From Clarireedia homoeocarpa (lineage: Eukaryota; Ascomycota; Leotiomycetes; Helotiales; Rutstroemiaceae): a stretch of DNA of 64,000 nucleotides. A model generated the notes under the pieces. The model did not search any database, had not been told where the DNA came from, and worked only from the letters and a program-made list of their open reading frames with translations. Shown piece by piece: positions 10,821 to 23,184 of this stretch. Location of the stretch: the NCBI GenBank assembly GCA_001465935.1, contig LNKV01000026.1, positions 186,001 to 250,000 on the forward strand, written 5' to 3'. The position numbers were made by a program, and so were the translations under genes. How positions within the stretch are numbered: the stretch's first letter is position 1; every line of letters starts with the position of its first letter.

Positions 10821-11490
10821 CTAGAATGCTGGTATCGCCCTTTCCAAAGGCTCCCTTGCGGTCTCCCAAGCCAGCCAATCAGACCTCGTAGTCCTGTGCA
10901 TTCATTAGTTAAGGCTCCGATCAACCCCTCTAACAGTTGTAAACTCACGGTAACAATCCCATGCCGTTGACTTTCCATACACCCAATGCCAACGCCAAAA
11001 TCTGCATAGCTACATATACTAACTTGACGAGTCCTAGTTTCCCTCTTGTGCCCTCACTCTCGAACCTTTCAAAGGCTTGATTTGTAGCCATAAGTCCCAT
11101 CAATGGATTTTTGAATGCCATGACCACCATCATAATAGAGAATATTTGTAAAGAGTTCCCAGACATGTACATCATTATCGCAGTCATAGGTAGTTGTTTG
11201 ACGGGGGCTAATGCCACCTCCCATGCCTTTTTGAGCTTGAGGGTGTCCATCTCAGCGGTGGTTGGAGCTTGTCGAGGAGCTTTGGTGGTTTGTTTCTAAC
11301 GGAAGGAGAATGTTAGCATGTGGATCTCTCACAGATACGAACATGAACATACCCGATTGGAAGAGGCAGATGCAGTATATCCTGGAGGATCCGGTATACC
11401 TGCTGATTTTGGTTTTGAGATGGGAGGAGTGTTGAGGTCTACCACCCACTGCGGGGGAGGTGGAGCGGACGGAGTGATCGTTGTCGACAT
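10821..11490 (-). CDS. EMC4: ER membrane protein complex subunit 4
   Basis: Exons 11490..11353, 11295..10949 and 10893..10821 give 185 residues, close to the family's usual length. The N-terminus is proline-rich and cytosolic (PPPPQWVVDL, DPPGYTAS). The conserved core has MMYMSGNSLQIFSIMMVVMAF, then a second hydrophobic span LVYVAMQILALALGVWKV. It ends in the signature GMGLLP followed by TRSDWLAWE across the last intron. Known role: a subunit of the ER membrane complex, which inserts weakly hydrophobic and tail-anchored membrane proteins. Introns are 57 bp and 55 bp with standard sites. The gene is divergent from the adaptin gene at 12007 with about 500 bp between start codons. Confidence 0.92.
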
Positions 11491-12006
11491 TGTGCAGTGG
11501 TTTCGAATAATTGAAGAAATCTGGAATCAGTCGTGGGCTTCAACCTCAGTGTGAGATATCGTTGTATTAACAATATACTTTGTACCGACGTATATCCTGG
11601 CGGCGTTTTATAGTGCGGCCCGCAAAATGAAGTCCAGGTATGAAAATAAGCTTCGTTACCGCGCGAAACCCCGAGCTTACTACAGACACCCCTATTGGTG
11701 ATCTCTACCTCGATTCAAAAATACGTCCACGGCTTCGACATCAACGTCAATTCTTAAGGAATCCATATCTGCGAAACTTACGAAACACAAAATTGATGGG
11801 AATTCATCTGCGACAGGACCAAATGTTTAGCTGACGGTAACTGCGGCGCCATATTGAACCTCTTTACTGTGCGCGGCTTCTGGCCATACATACGGTTCTC
11901 ACTGCCCCGAGGAATTTCTTGGAAGTGTATCGGGAGGGGTTTGCAGAGTACGAATTGAGGTTGGAGACATAAAGAACCATTCACAACGGATTGACCTACA
12001 CACATC
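11491..12006. other. Shared upstream region of EMC4 and AP-2 beta genes
   Basis: About 516 bp separates two divergent start codons, so it must hold both promoters. No TATA box is obvious, as expected for housekeeping genes. Confidence 0.5.
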
Positions 12007-14541
12007 ATGAGTTCAGGCGGGGGAGATGCGAAGCTCTTCGCAAGGGTATGTGCCTTTCATTACACCCATACGACGACTCTTTCTTCACGAATCATTTGCG
12101 CTTCATCAACCTTCATGTACATATCCCGTGCCGTTGGACCCTTGCTGTGACACCTATAGAGTCGGAGAAGGTTAAAAATTGGGATAAAGTCATGCTCCCT
12201 TTATTTCAGACCAACCAACGTTGGCGCATTCTACTATGTTTCTCCCTCACTATACACCTTCCTCTGACTATGACAATGGCTCACCTTATTTTCGTTCTGA
12301 ACAGGGCAAAGTAGCGGAATTGAGACAGGAATTGAATAGTGGCGGAAAGAAAGACAAGAACCATGCGGCGAAGAAGATTGCCTTGAAGAAGATCGTGGCC
12401 AACATGACCATGAGCAACAACGATATGGTGGCTCTATTCCCCGATGTCGTTGCATGCATGACAATACCTAGCTTGGAGATCAAAAAGATGTGGGTGGATA
12501 GCATATAACCCGATCTCGTGGATGGAAGGCTGATGCGGACACAGGTGCTTTTTGTTTTTGGTCAACTATGCGCGCTTAAAACCAGATGTTGCTGTTAACG
12601 CTCTGCCGACACTACAAGAGGTTTGTTCTTGCATCTTTGACTAGGGTCAACATTGGCTGAATTGTGGGACTTAGGATATGAACGACTCGAATCCGCTCGT
12701 TAGAGCCCTTGCGTTACGAACGATGTCATACATACATGTCCGAGATTTTGTGGAAGCTACAGTACCCCCTACAAAGCAACTTCTCCGGGATGCAGACCCA
12801 TATGTTCGTAAGACAGCTGCGTTCTGTGTCGCGAAATTATATGACCACGATAGGCATCTAGTGGAAAACTCGGATCTTATCGAAAGGTTAAACTCCATGT
12901 TGAGGGATGATAATCCAACTGTTGTGGCTAGCGCATTGGCCAGTTTGATGGACATTTGGGAAAGAAGTGACGCTATAAAGCTGACCATTGATTATGGAAA
13001 CGCTTCCAAGATGGTACAGATCCTTCCAGATTGTTCCGAGTAAGTCGCGATGTTCGATTTAAGGCGATGAGGATGCTAATAGTCGCAGATGGGGTCAAAC
13101 GTATATTCTCGAAGCTTTGATGTCATACGTTCCGCAAGAGTCTTCAGAGGCGTCACTTCTTGCAGAACGGATATCTCCACGACTTTCACACTCAAATTCT
13201 GCGGTTGTTCTCACCTGTATACGAGTTGTGCTGTACCTTATGAACTATATCAGTGACCAGAAGCAAATCTCAGCGTTATGCCGGAAGCTCTCGCCTCCTT
13301 TGGTCACCCTTCTGGCCAAAGGTCCTGAGGTCCAATATCTTGCATTGAGGAATGCATTGTTAATCCTACAGAGACGACCAGAAGTCCTACGTAACGACAT
13401 TCGAGTTTTCTTCTGCAAATATAACGACCCAATTTATGTTAAAGTCACCAAGCTAGAGCTGATCTTTATGCTGGCGAACGAGAAGAACATCCAGGAAGTT
13501 CTCACAGAGTTGAGAGAGTATGCAACAGAGATTGATGTTCACTTTGTTCGAAAATCAGTACGTGCGATTGGAAAGCTTGCTATCAAAATCGAGCCCGCTG
13601 CCAGACAGTGCATCAATACGCTATTGGAGCTGGTTGCTACCAAAGTTACGTACATCGTGCAGGAGGCGACAGTCGTGATTCGCAATATTTTTAGGAAGTA
13701 CCCCAACCAGTATGAATCTATTATTTCTACGCTATGCGAAAACTTGGATTCGTTAGACGAGCCGGAGGCCAAAGCGGCAATGATCTGGGTCATTGGTCAA
13801 TACGCGTCTCGTATAGAGAACTCAGATGTTCTATTAGAAGACTTCCTCTACTCCTTCGCGGATGAACCCGTAGAGGTACAACTCGCGCTTCTCACCGCCA
13901 CAGTCAAACTCTTCATCCAACGACCAACCAAAGGTCAAGAACTAGTTCCCAAAGTCCTCAAATGGGCCACTGAAGACACCGACAACCCGGATCTCCGCGA
14001 CAGAGGCTACATGTACTGGCGTCTCCTCTCCTCGGACATGGCCACTGCCAAAGCCATCGTCATGGGCGAAAAACCGCCCATCACGGCGGAATCAGAGAAA
14101 CTCGACCCAGCTACCCTCGAGGAAATGTGTCTCAACGTCGGCACCCTCGCCACCGTCTACCTCAAGCCTGTGCAACAAGTCTTCCGCTCCGCGCGTCCGC
14201 GCCGTCTCGCCGATTCTCCCGCGCTACAGAAACAAAGCCTTCCGAACATCGATCTCGATGCGCAGAAATCGCTCTCGGCTTTCGGAAACTCGCAGCCGAT
14301 CGTTAAACCGAATGGGCAGGGGGACCTGGCTGCGGCGGTCGATGCTGCGGATGAGTTTTTTGCGGGTGTAGGGCAGCAGCAGATGGCGAGTATGAATTTA
14401 AATGGACAGGATGATGGGTTTGGTGGGAGTCCGACGGTTGGGAGAGGTGAGATGCAATATGTGGTTAATCAGAATGCACCGGAGCAGGTATATCAGCCTG
14501 CGGTGGGACAGGGCTCGAATGGGGATTTACTTTTGTTTTGA
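12007..14541 (+). CDS. APL1: Beta-adaptin, AP-2 type (Apl1-like)
   Basis: Five exons (12007..12045, 12305..12489, 12545..12620, 12675..13039, 13089..14541) give 705 residues. The first exon is only 13 codons (MSSGGGDAKLFAR) and is followed by a 259-bp intron. HEAT-type helices fill the trunk, with family blocks DPYVRKTAAFCVAKL, NDPIYVKVTKLE, VRKSVRAIGKLAIK and PDLRDRGYMYWRLLS. The last 150 residues are a low-complexity hinge ending in GDLLLF. There is no appendage domain, as in yeast Apl1 and Apl2. Beta adaptins form part of heterotetrameric adaptor complexes in clathrin-coated vesicle formation. The N-terminus (KLFARGKVAEL) and the KKIVANMTM block look like yeast AP-2 beta and not like AP-1 beta, which favours the plasma-membrane complex. 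AP-1 beta remains the alternative. Confidence 0.85.
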
Positions 14542-15436
14542 TTTTATTTGATGAGACGTGACTTTGAAGGATCTTTTAATTGAATTTTTTTTCGAGCGAC
14601 ATACTCCTATTTCTCGTTTTCATTCGCTTTCTGTCTACTTTTATCAAATTGAGTGGTTATAGGGTCGTGGAGGTGGCATGGTAAAATGGAAAGGAAGCGA
14701 GCAGGTGGGTAGGATTGAGATGAGTGTATGTAGGATTTTACATAGATGGGTAGTTGATATAACATGGTGGAATAAACTTGAGGCCTCGTGCTCATAGTGC
14801 GTGTATGTTTTTGCTTATGATTGCGTATGGAATGTCTTCAAACTAATCTACAGGGCGAGGAATTGCCTGGTTGATCAGGTCTTGATTAAATGCAAATGAC
14901 AATGAGGTCCGGCTCATCTATCACGACAAAGTCGAGCTCAGATACCAAATCATCTATTGCATGACTGGAACCAGAGGACGGTGGCGTTTGGAGCCAGACC
15001 ATTCTTCTCACTCCAGGTACTATATTTTAAGAGGCAAAAAGGTGTCGTACTGCTAGATGAAGCTTTAGAAACACCCCGTGAACTGGTGCTCATGGATGTT
15101 GCTTCTCTCTAGGTAGAGTTCGTTCGCTTGCTACCTACCTTCTTCGCCTTCGACTCCCTCTCCATAGAAATACCGTAGACATCTTCTAGATAGAATCGCA
15201 GAAGTAAAATGGAGTGGAATGGTTCTGTAAAACGCGGTTCGCGGCGAGGGCAAGTCGCAATGCTCTCACCTCTTCTCTCACGTTTCTCCAGCTCTTCTAT
15301 GTGTTTCTGGAAGCGGTCCAGCCATTTGAGGTAGGTGCTCGAGGTGCTAATATAAAATAATATTAAACGCAGGGAGAAGTACTATCTGCCCGTGCGAAAT
15401 AGGGTTGTGAAATACTGGCTTAAGTATAGGTCTTGG

Positions 15437-15514
15437 TAAGAGAAGACGGTGTAACAAGAGAAGACGGTGTAATAAGAGAAGACGGTGTAATGAGAGAAGA
15501 CGGTGTAATAAGAG
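15437..15514 (+). repeat. 18-bp tandem repeat, about 4.3 copies
   Basis: The unit TAAGAGAAGACGGTGTAA is repeated four times with single-base changes at its edges (TAAG/CAAG/TAAG/TGAG), plus a partial fifth copy. It is a minisatellite; no coding role is seen. Confidence 0.9.
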
Positions 15515-15699
15515 TGCGGCTGATCGCTAGTAAAGAGATAGAGAGGGAGACAATCTGTTTCGTTGGGTTTAACTTGTGCGTCTACTATTAAAGTTTATTG
15601 CTGAATAGGACGATATCAAAATTGATGCTTATGGAGGACGCTGTGTAGAAATAAAAGGGGCACCTCTTATTTGGTAAACCCTCAGCTCTACTTGCATAT

Positions 15700-15843
15700 T
15701 GTTGAGTGGGGTTGATCCTGTAACATAGCCGGCTCAATAATAATCTCTATACATATAGATAGATATAAGCGCTAGACCTTCACGTAAAGTAGAAAGGAAT
15801 TGCTATACTCTTACCTTGATCTACCTACGATATTCTGTTTACA
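15700..15843. mobile_element. Possible solo LTR scar
   Basis: The segment starts TGTTGAGTGG and ends TGTTTACA, so it has TG...CA ends. Its base composition differs from its flanks (AT-rich, ATAGATAGATATAAG). No target-site duplication could be found, so this is only a candidate. Confidence 0.2.
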
Positions 15844-15980
15844 AGAAATTCACTATATCTGTAGCTACAGGACTATCCAAGTCATTTTCTCTTCAATTTA
15901 TAAGAGTCTTGTCACGGTGTTTAAGTTGGTATCTCAGAATTAAGGTTAAGGTTAAGGTTACGGTACTCTAAACGTCAGGT

Positions 15981-17689
15981 ATGCCGGATTACTGCGTCTC
16001 ACGCTTACGCAGAAGCACACCCAAAGTCCGCACTGGTACGTAAACACGTCATCCTCAATCAAGCCGCCTACTCACAAGTGATTCTAAGGATGTTCGCAAT
16101 GTAAACGTAGTCGAGTAAAGTGCGACGAGCAGAAACCGATATGTGCTCGATGTGTGCGTTTAGACTTAGTTTGCAAGTACGAGTATGTTCCCCCCGCGCC
16201 ACGACATCTAGGTCTCCGCCGTATGTTCCCTTTAGCTGCGAAGACTGTTCCGCCACAGCCAGCATATTGCAACTTGGCGAATTCAGAGATACCGTATTTC
16301 GAGCATTTTCAAGCGGTGGTGGCACACGAGTTGGCTGCGCAGCCATTAGGTGTTTCCGAATTCTGGCATCGGACGGTCCCACGTGATGCGTTGCAGAACC
16401 GGTTTGTCCTCGACGCTGTGGTCGCTATCAGCGCATTGTCTCGGGCTATCAAATCACGCACGATCCGTCATGTTCCAGACGGTAGAATCTCCTCCCAGAG
16501 TATCGATCACCACAGACACTATGCATTGGCCCTCAAGCACTACGCGAAAGCACTTGCGGAATACCGTAACCTTGTAGCTAAAGAGACAACAGCTATCGCA
16601 GCACCACGAAAGATTCTTGTCGCCACATTGCTTATTACGGCTTTTGAAACACTTCAAGGCAACAATTCCGGAGTCGATGCTCTTACAGCAAAAGGTATCC
16701 TAGTTCTTAAGGATAACATTATGCGCACGAACGATCATGGCGGTACTTCCCAAGTGGCCTGCTCGCTGGATGACCTGGGCGTCGAGGAGGCTGAATTTTA
16801 CTTACTTCGTCGAGGAGCTGCAACATCTTTGATGTCACCGCTTTATCCTCAGAGTCGACAGGTTGTCATGCGCATTCAACAATTCTTGGATAGCGCCTGG
16901 AGCCCTCCGGAGCTTTCCCATAGTCTGCGTAGTTTCATAAGCATCTACATGCGATTTCTTACCCCAGCCCTCCTCTGGCTTAACCGGGTTGTGGAATTGA
17001 TAGCGTCCGGTCACCCAGTGGAAACGGATCCTCTGCTTCGGCTCGAGCAAATAACCATCATATCTAGACTCAAAGCATGGCTCGAAGCCGTCCGTGATCG
17101 TCTCAGTACGGTGAGCGCTCCATCTTGTGAACTGGCCGACGACTATAGAGAGTGGTTAAGCCTCCAAATTCTCGACATCGGAATCAAGACCCTCTATGTA
17201 TGCGCGGCAACCGTGCTAGACCTCAGCCGGAAATCCCTCGCAGACCACGAATGGACCCAAGAAATCATTCACCAATCGCGACGAATGTTAAGCTTCAAAG
17301 TCTCCTCCCCGCAGTTCCAGCACCACATCCGCGAGCGCATAGCCTTCGCGATAGTGAACCTCTCGCGGGAATGCCGCGAACCGCAACTGCGATGCGAGCT
17401 CCTAGAGCTCGGCATGAAGACGGCTGATTCGTGGGATATGAAGGCCGCGCTGTTGGGTTATGGCGCGCTTGCTACGGTCGAGAACCGGTATCGTGATGCG
17501 AATGGCTTCTTACCGGAGACGATGCATCATGATTGGACGTCTGCGTCTTGGGATGAGGGTCATACTACACTGAATGTAACGATTACTGCGCGCACGCCTG
17601 CGGAGCGGACGCAACGCCAGAAGAGGATTGCACTTCGTGTGCGAGACTATGGCTTGGGCGTACCGGCTGCGGGCAATAAGCCGTTATAA
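15981..17689 (+). CDS. Zn2Cys6 fungal transcription factor
   Basis: Exon 15981..16035 joins 16089..17689 across a 53-bp intron (GTACGT ... CTAAG), giving 551 residues. The junction creates KVRTGCSQCKRSRVKC. The six cysteines lie at residues 20, 23, 30, 37, 40 and 47 with spacing C-x2-C-x6-C-x6-C-x2-C-x6-C, the binuclear zinc cluster. Without the first exon the cluster would lose its start. The rest is a helical region of the kind seen in fungal regulators with the Fungal_trans_2 / DUF3468 domain. It should bind DNA as a nuclear regulator. Target genes are unknown; the neighbours (AP-2 beta on one side, a repeat-rich stretch and BEM1 on the other) give no hint of a cluster it might control. 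Confidence 0.88.
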
Positions 17690-18376
17690 AATAAACGCGT
17701 TTGTAAGTGCCGTGCAAACAAATCAGGGGCCCCGCAGTCGCAGACTCTAGAAGTAAATATTTCTTCTGGGAGCATTGGCGAGGGTTACTTCAGGCTTTCT
17801 GTTAAGAACAGATAAGGAAAAGAATTTACGGCAAGACTGCTACTACCACCACTACTACTGCTACTACCACAAGCGCGACAAGATTGAGAGGAATGTGTAC
17901 GAAATCGAAGCTACAATCACAGACAGGCAGAACTTCAAAAACAGAGGTGTATTGCATGACAACACTGCTTAGGCGATGAACCCTAGAAGGAGCGAGATTC
18001 GTCCGATCATACAGGTGTCGTTGCTAGCTACCTTGCTAAGTGAGGATGTTATGATGTGGTGTGGTGTGGTGTAATGTAATGTAGTTGGATTGGGCTATTT
18101 ATTATGTATATTATACTACTCGGGCGAAACTGCTATTACGAGTAGTAGTATATCGAGCCATCATCGTGCGAGAAGGAATTTTTTTTTTACTCCACTAGGA
18201 GTGAGATGAGATGAGGTGAGGTAGAGTGGCTGAGGACTGGAGATTGCGATTGGAATGGGAATGGGAATGGGATCATGGGATGGAAGCGAGGGATTTCTTC
18301 TTGGTATTGTAATGAAATGAAGCATGTAGTTAGTTACTGTTCGTATACTACACTACACTACCAAATAGGAATACTT

Positions 18377-18435
18377 AGAGAGAGAGAGAGAGAGAGAGAG
18401 AGAGCCAAAGAGAAAGGGAAAAAAAAAAAAAAAAA
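18377..18435 (+). repeat. AG dinucleotide run followed by poly-A
   Basis: Fourteen AG units lie at 18377-18404. A short purine spacer follows, then 17 or so A at 18419-18435. Simple sequence. Confidence 0.95.
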
Positions 18436-18496
18436 TACAATACAGCACGGCATATAATTTCCAAGATGATAGATATCGTGACAATATAAGCTGTAA

Positions 18497-18533
<37 letters not shown>
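18497..18533 (+). repeat. CCAG tetranucleotide microsatellite
   Basis: Nine perfect CCAG units with a partial tenth, followed by ACTT/ACTC tetramers and a short AT run to about 18583. Confidence 0.95.
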
Positions 18534-18534
<1 letters not shown>

Positions 18535-18657
18535 CGGTGTACTTACTTACTTACTTACTCACTCACTGTATATATATATATATTCCCCTTCCATCACCAT
18601 TCACCATTCACTATTCATTCACCATTCCAGTAAAACAAGCAATCTCAAATCCAATCT

Positions 18658-18725
18658 CAAATCCAAACCCAAATCCAAACCCAAATCCAAACACAAACTC
18701 AAAAAAAAAAAAAAAAAAAAAAAAA
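18658..18725 (+). repeat. AAATCCAAACCC-type repeat ending in poly-A
   Basis: Imperfect 6- to 12-bp units of AAATCC and AAACCC run directly into about 25 A. Translating it gives a spurious Pro-Asn run. Confidence 0.9.
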
Positions 18726-21700
18726 TCCACAACACAGAAACTCCCAAACACCAATCGCGTCCGAGCGAGGTCCGTCCCCCGCATACTTACACGCAAGCAG
18801 CTAAGTTGAGTTAAGTTAAAGTTAAGGTTACTGTAGCGAGCGAACGGATAGACGGGTTGCCGGAGCGAACGAGCGAGCGGGTTTAAGGGGAGTGGACTCG
18901 GATGTTGCGCTGGGTTGGGTGGCGTTGTGTGTGTGTGTGTAATGGTGATGGTGATGGTGATGGATGGATGATGGATGGATGGATGGAGGACTGGATGGAT
19001 TGGAGGGGAAAAGTGCTCTCTATGGGGGGGGGGGGTTTGGTCGAATGATTATGACGTAAATTGTATGTGTAACTTTGTTATAGGAGTTTGGAGTTTGGAG
19101 TTTGGAGGCTTGCTTTTTTTTGAGTTTTGGGGGAGGGGGAAGGAAAGATAGACGAGACGAGACAAGATGAGACGAGACGAGACGAGACGAGACTAGACGA
19201 GAACACATTTGATCAGTTACAAACCTTAGACGATGAAAAGTGACTTTTTTTTCCCCCTTTTATCCCGCTCGTTCATTCGTTTACGCTCGGGCGAACGAAA
19301 GGATTATAGTTGTACAGTAACTTACAGTACTTAAAGATGACTTACATTACATTACCCCCTACCCTGCTCTGCCCTGTCTCGCCTGCCTACCAGACTTGTA
19401 CTGTACGAGATACCTAGCCTATCAAATAGTAAGTGATTGGTGGGATAGCATGGTATAGTATCATTAGGCTTTGCGATGCGGGATGCTGTACATTAGTTGA
19501 GACCGGGGAGCGGGATACAAGTGATGCAGTAGATACTTAGTAGATGCATAGGGATATAGATAGATGAACTTTCGTGTGGTCGGATGGGGTTCTGGGCTGC
19601 AGGATGGTTTGGGATCTGGAATATTCTATGTGTAGGGATGCGAATGTGGAGAGCTTTTTGTGGTGAGAAAGGGGAGGATTGAGGGGGAGGGGTATTTTTG
19701 GTTTTGGTTGGATGGATTGGATGGATGGATGGATGGATGGATGAGTGAATGGATAAATAATTGTTGAAGTTGGTGAAGCTGATGAAGCTGATGAAGTCGA
19801 TGAAGTCGCCCAAGTGGGATGGATGCTTGTTGGTGATGATCCTCTACTCACTGCTGCTTTGTGATGGGACCATGTTGGAAAAGTGTTAGTTGGGATATGA
19901 TGTGAGATGACAAAAAGTTGGTGACATCAAAAAGATGTCCACTCCTTCGTATCTTACTGTATCTACTTTGTATGAGTATCGTGTGGTGTAATGAGGTGAG
20001 ACCAAATGTTTGATGGATGGATTGGTCAATCCTCGTATCTTGAGTTGAGCATCGAGTTGAGCATCGAGTTGAGCATAGAGTCCTGTTACACAAGAAGGAA
20101 GAACAAATGATAGAAAATGCTTTTTGAAAATATAGACAGGATGTGATGTAGTATAATGTCTTGGATTTTTCGTTTTGTCTTCATGCTGTGTCGAACCAAG
20201 TAGGTAAAAGTAGGTGGGGATATCGTTACATTGTGGGATGTTCGTTTCGAAACTTGATCCCTTGGGGGTGAGTTGCGAAAACCTTTTCCCCCACGCATCC
20301 GAGGTTTACCAATTTACCCCTTGGAGCTTGGAGTCTGCACAGTTTGAAGACAAATTCAAGGGCTAAGACTCCTGAGCTTCGGAAGCTAGAATCCGTTATT
20401 ACTACATGCGAAGTGTGAAGTGTGACGGCGAGGGTTTTTTGGGGGGGGTTCTGCCTGGGCTTTCTCCTGCAGTGGAAAACGAATGCGGGAATGCTGTGTG
20501 TACCGGGAGGTATAGCATGACTTTGTATCTTTTTCGCATATCTTGTGGTACTCTGTAGGCACGGTACAGGAGGTGGCTTCCTGCTGCTGCTGTGGAAGTG
20601 GAGGGGAAGAGTAAGAGTAAGAGTAAGAGTAATGGGATTCAATCTATCCCAAACAAGGGATTAGAGTAACGATGTCATCACCAATGTTCTAGACAACTCG
20701 AGATCTGAGCGGTCCGGAGGAGGTCAGGTGGTTATGGAGATCTCTGAGGAGGCATGTCGCCAAACCCTCCTGTTCTTGTGGGTACCTGCATTCGGAGGGA
20801 AGAAGTGATTGATACTGTGCAACAGGTAACTTGTGTATGTCGCTGGAAGGAGGAAGGCGGAAGAAGACAACAGCTCAAGCGGGCGATAGAACGGATGATG
20901 CTGTGAGCGAACGACCATGCCGTTGGATTGATTATAATAATAGGACACTGCACGACACTGCACGACACTGCACCTGTAAATGGATGGTGCATCAGATGCC
21001 CAAAATAAATGCCAAGTTGCACTCTTTGCGTAAACTCAGCCCTGGCCCTGAGCCATGATGAAGTGATAGGGCGATCTGCTCCACATTTTGCTTGGAGATT
21101 TCGAGTATCAGCGTGCCGCCGTTGTCGAAAGAGGGTCCGACGGGTTTGTCGGTGGAGACGGTCCCGAGGAAGACCATCCGGTGATTGGCGGGAAGCGAAG
21201 CCTAAGACAAATAGACGATAATGTCCCTATGCCCTAAAAGACTAAAACGTGAAGCTGCAGGTCCCAGCAGGACTTTTCTGCAGGAGTAGGAATTGGAAAC
21301 AGACCATGATGAATCCATACATGAACGCTGCAGCTGGTGCATTGTGCACTGTGCATTGTGCATTGTGCATTGCTGTACGAAGTAGCTCTCCTTTGGTAGC
21401 CTCGGTGTTGTACAAGAACGACTTCAGTCATCTCGGGGACAATACTGGAGTTGTACGAAGGACGGAAGCACTTGTTGTATTGAAAACAGCGACGGATATT
21501 GCCATATTACCGTCTTGCCATATTGCCGGATTGCCACGACAATACCGTGAATGGAGTTTGTATGCGAAGCAAATTAAAGTAGGAGCATGAACGGTTTGAT
21601 AGAGCAATTTACTATAGTAGTTACTCCACTACCAAAGCACCAGGAGATACTTTGCACTGTACATTGTACTTTGTACTTTCGATACTGGTCCTCGTGGTTC

Positions 21701-22035
21701 ATGCTTCCATTGGCCTCCGCACGGTCTGTTTGGCATCCCGAAGCAAGGAAATCCCTATCATTTCCTTGATTGCATCTGATTGCCCCGCCCCTTTAGATCT
21801 GGCGGATGATTGGATATTGCAATCTATATTTCGGCCCAATCAAGAAAGTTTCCTGTGTCGCAAAGATCATCTAACTACCCAATCGAGCCTAAGCATTGCG
21901 CAATAGAGCCAATCATCGTGCACCTGCAAAGTACCTTTCGGGATTTAACAAAGAAAAGGGCAACTACTCCATAAGTGATTTGGAAAAAGAGAACCCTACG
22001 TTGCGTGTGTACCAGGGCGGCTGCTCACATACCCA

Positions 22036-22138
22036 GGTCCACACACACGCACACACACACGCACACCCACACACACACCCACACGCACCCACACAGACAC
22101 ACACGCACGCACAAACACACACACACACCACACACCCA
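22036..22138 (+). repeat. CA-rich microsatellite
   Basis: Interrupted CA units with GC and CC variants, about 100 bp. The open frames on both strands here (His-Thr or Cys-Val runs) are translations of the repeat. Confidence 0.93.
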
Positions 22139-23118
22139 CCCAACTTGGACCTTTCCACACTCTTCTCACCGTCCGAGTCAAGATGTACCGCCAAAAAACG
22201 TGGGAATGCCATTTCGCTCATGTGGTTTGTTGATCCTTTTGAACAGTGCAACTAAATTGTCCGCCTGTATCCACCTAGCTGGAACCCGATTTCGACTTAG
22301 CAATTTCGCGATAGCGAGCTAGATAGATTAACGATAAGAGAGGCGCGTAAGGAAGATGCTGATGAGTTGATGGCATAATGATGATTTGATGGCATAATTG
22401 GCTGATATTGTCGACTCGTCACTGCACTGCACTGATAAATCGCCTCGATTGACTGGCTGACAATCACTCTGGTCACCTTCAGGCATTTAACCTTCTTCAA
22501 AAGGGCAGGGAAGCTGGTCGATTAAGGTATTGCTTTGCTTGGGCCCCCGCTGTACAATGCTGGTCTGGCCTAGGAAGTATTCCGGTAGCAAAAATGCGGG
22601 AAATGGACATTTAGGAAAAAGTCTAGAAGCCAATTGCAAACTCACTTGTATACATGATTGTATACATGAACGGGGATAGGGATGCGAATAGGCAGTCGGA
22701 AGAGGCATACAAGTATAACAGCAGCAGAAGGTCATGAGTATTGACAACACTAAAATTACAGATTACAGATGCAGATGCACATGAATACTGCCGAGCAGGT
22801 GGAGAAGCACTTGCATCCTCTTCCCCATTCCTATCCATTCCTCTTCCTCTTCCTCTTCCTGTTCCCCCTCGTCATTCTCTACGGCCGAATGGTAGCGACA
22901 TAGCCTCATAAGCCTTCCTCTGCCGCCGTTCGTCTTTCCAACTGGACTACGAGTTCTTTATAAGCCCCTTGTCCAAGTTGGAACCTTTGTGAGCCTCGTG
23001 CAGTCCCTCGTGCAGTCGATTTGACGAACAGAAATGAAATATGTATATATAAGATCCTTGCCTCCGTAATTCCTTTGAGAAGTACGAAGTACACCTGGGC
23101 ATTTTCCCAAGCCAAGGT

Positions 23119-23184
23119 CTATTTGCCATCTGCTATTTGCCATTTGCCCTTTGCCATTTGCCCTTTGCCCTTTGCCCTTTGCCC
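23119..23184 (+). repeat. Heptamer repeat (CTTTGCC/CATTTGC type)
   Basis: About nine 7-bp units alternate ATTTGCC and CTTTGCC, becoming perfect CTTTGCC at the 3' side. Minisatellite about 1 kb upstream of BEM1. Confidence 0.9.

Larger units (their letters stand above)
14542..15980. other. Intergenic region with minisatellite and possible LTR scar
   Basis: About 1.4 kb between the adaptin gene and the Zn2Cys6 gene. It has an AATAAA-like signal near 14771, an 18-bp tandem repeat (15437-15514), a possible LTR-like stretch (15700-15843) and a short GGTTAA repeat near 15942-15960. No open frame is convincing. Confidence 0.5.

Noticed and set aside
15437..15514. Regular short repeats that might suggest a CRISPR array
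   Set aside because: The units are directly adjacent with no spacers and the genome is eukaryotic; it is a minisatellite.
15942..15960. GGTTAA repeats resembling an internal telomere
   Set aside because: Only about three units, and the motif is not TTAGGG; too short to be telomeric.
18537..18809. Pro/Asn-rich 90-codon frame and its minus-strand counterpart
   Set aside because: Made of AAATCC/AAACCC repeats and poly-A; no gene.
21896..22322. Open frames of 95-119 codons on both strands with His-Thr or Cys-Val runs
   Set aside because: They are translations of a CA microsatellite in several frames, with no other coding signal.
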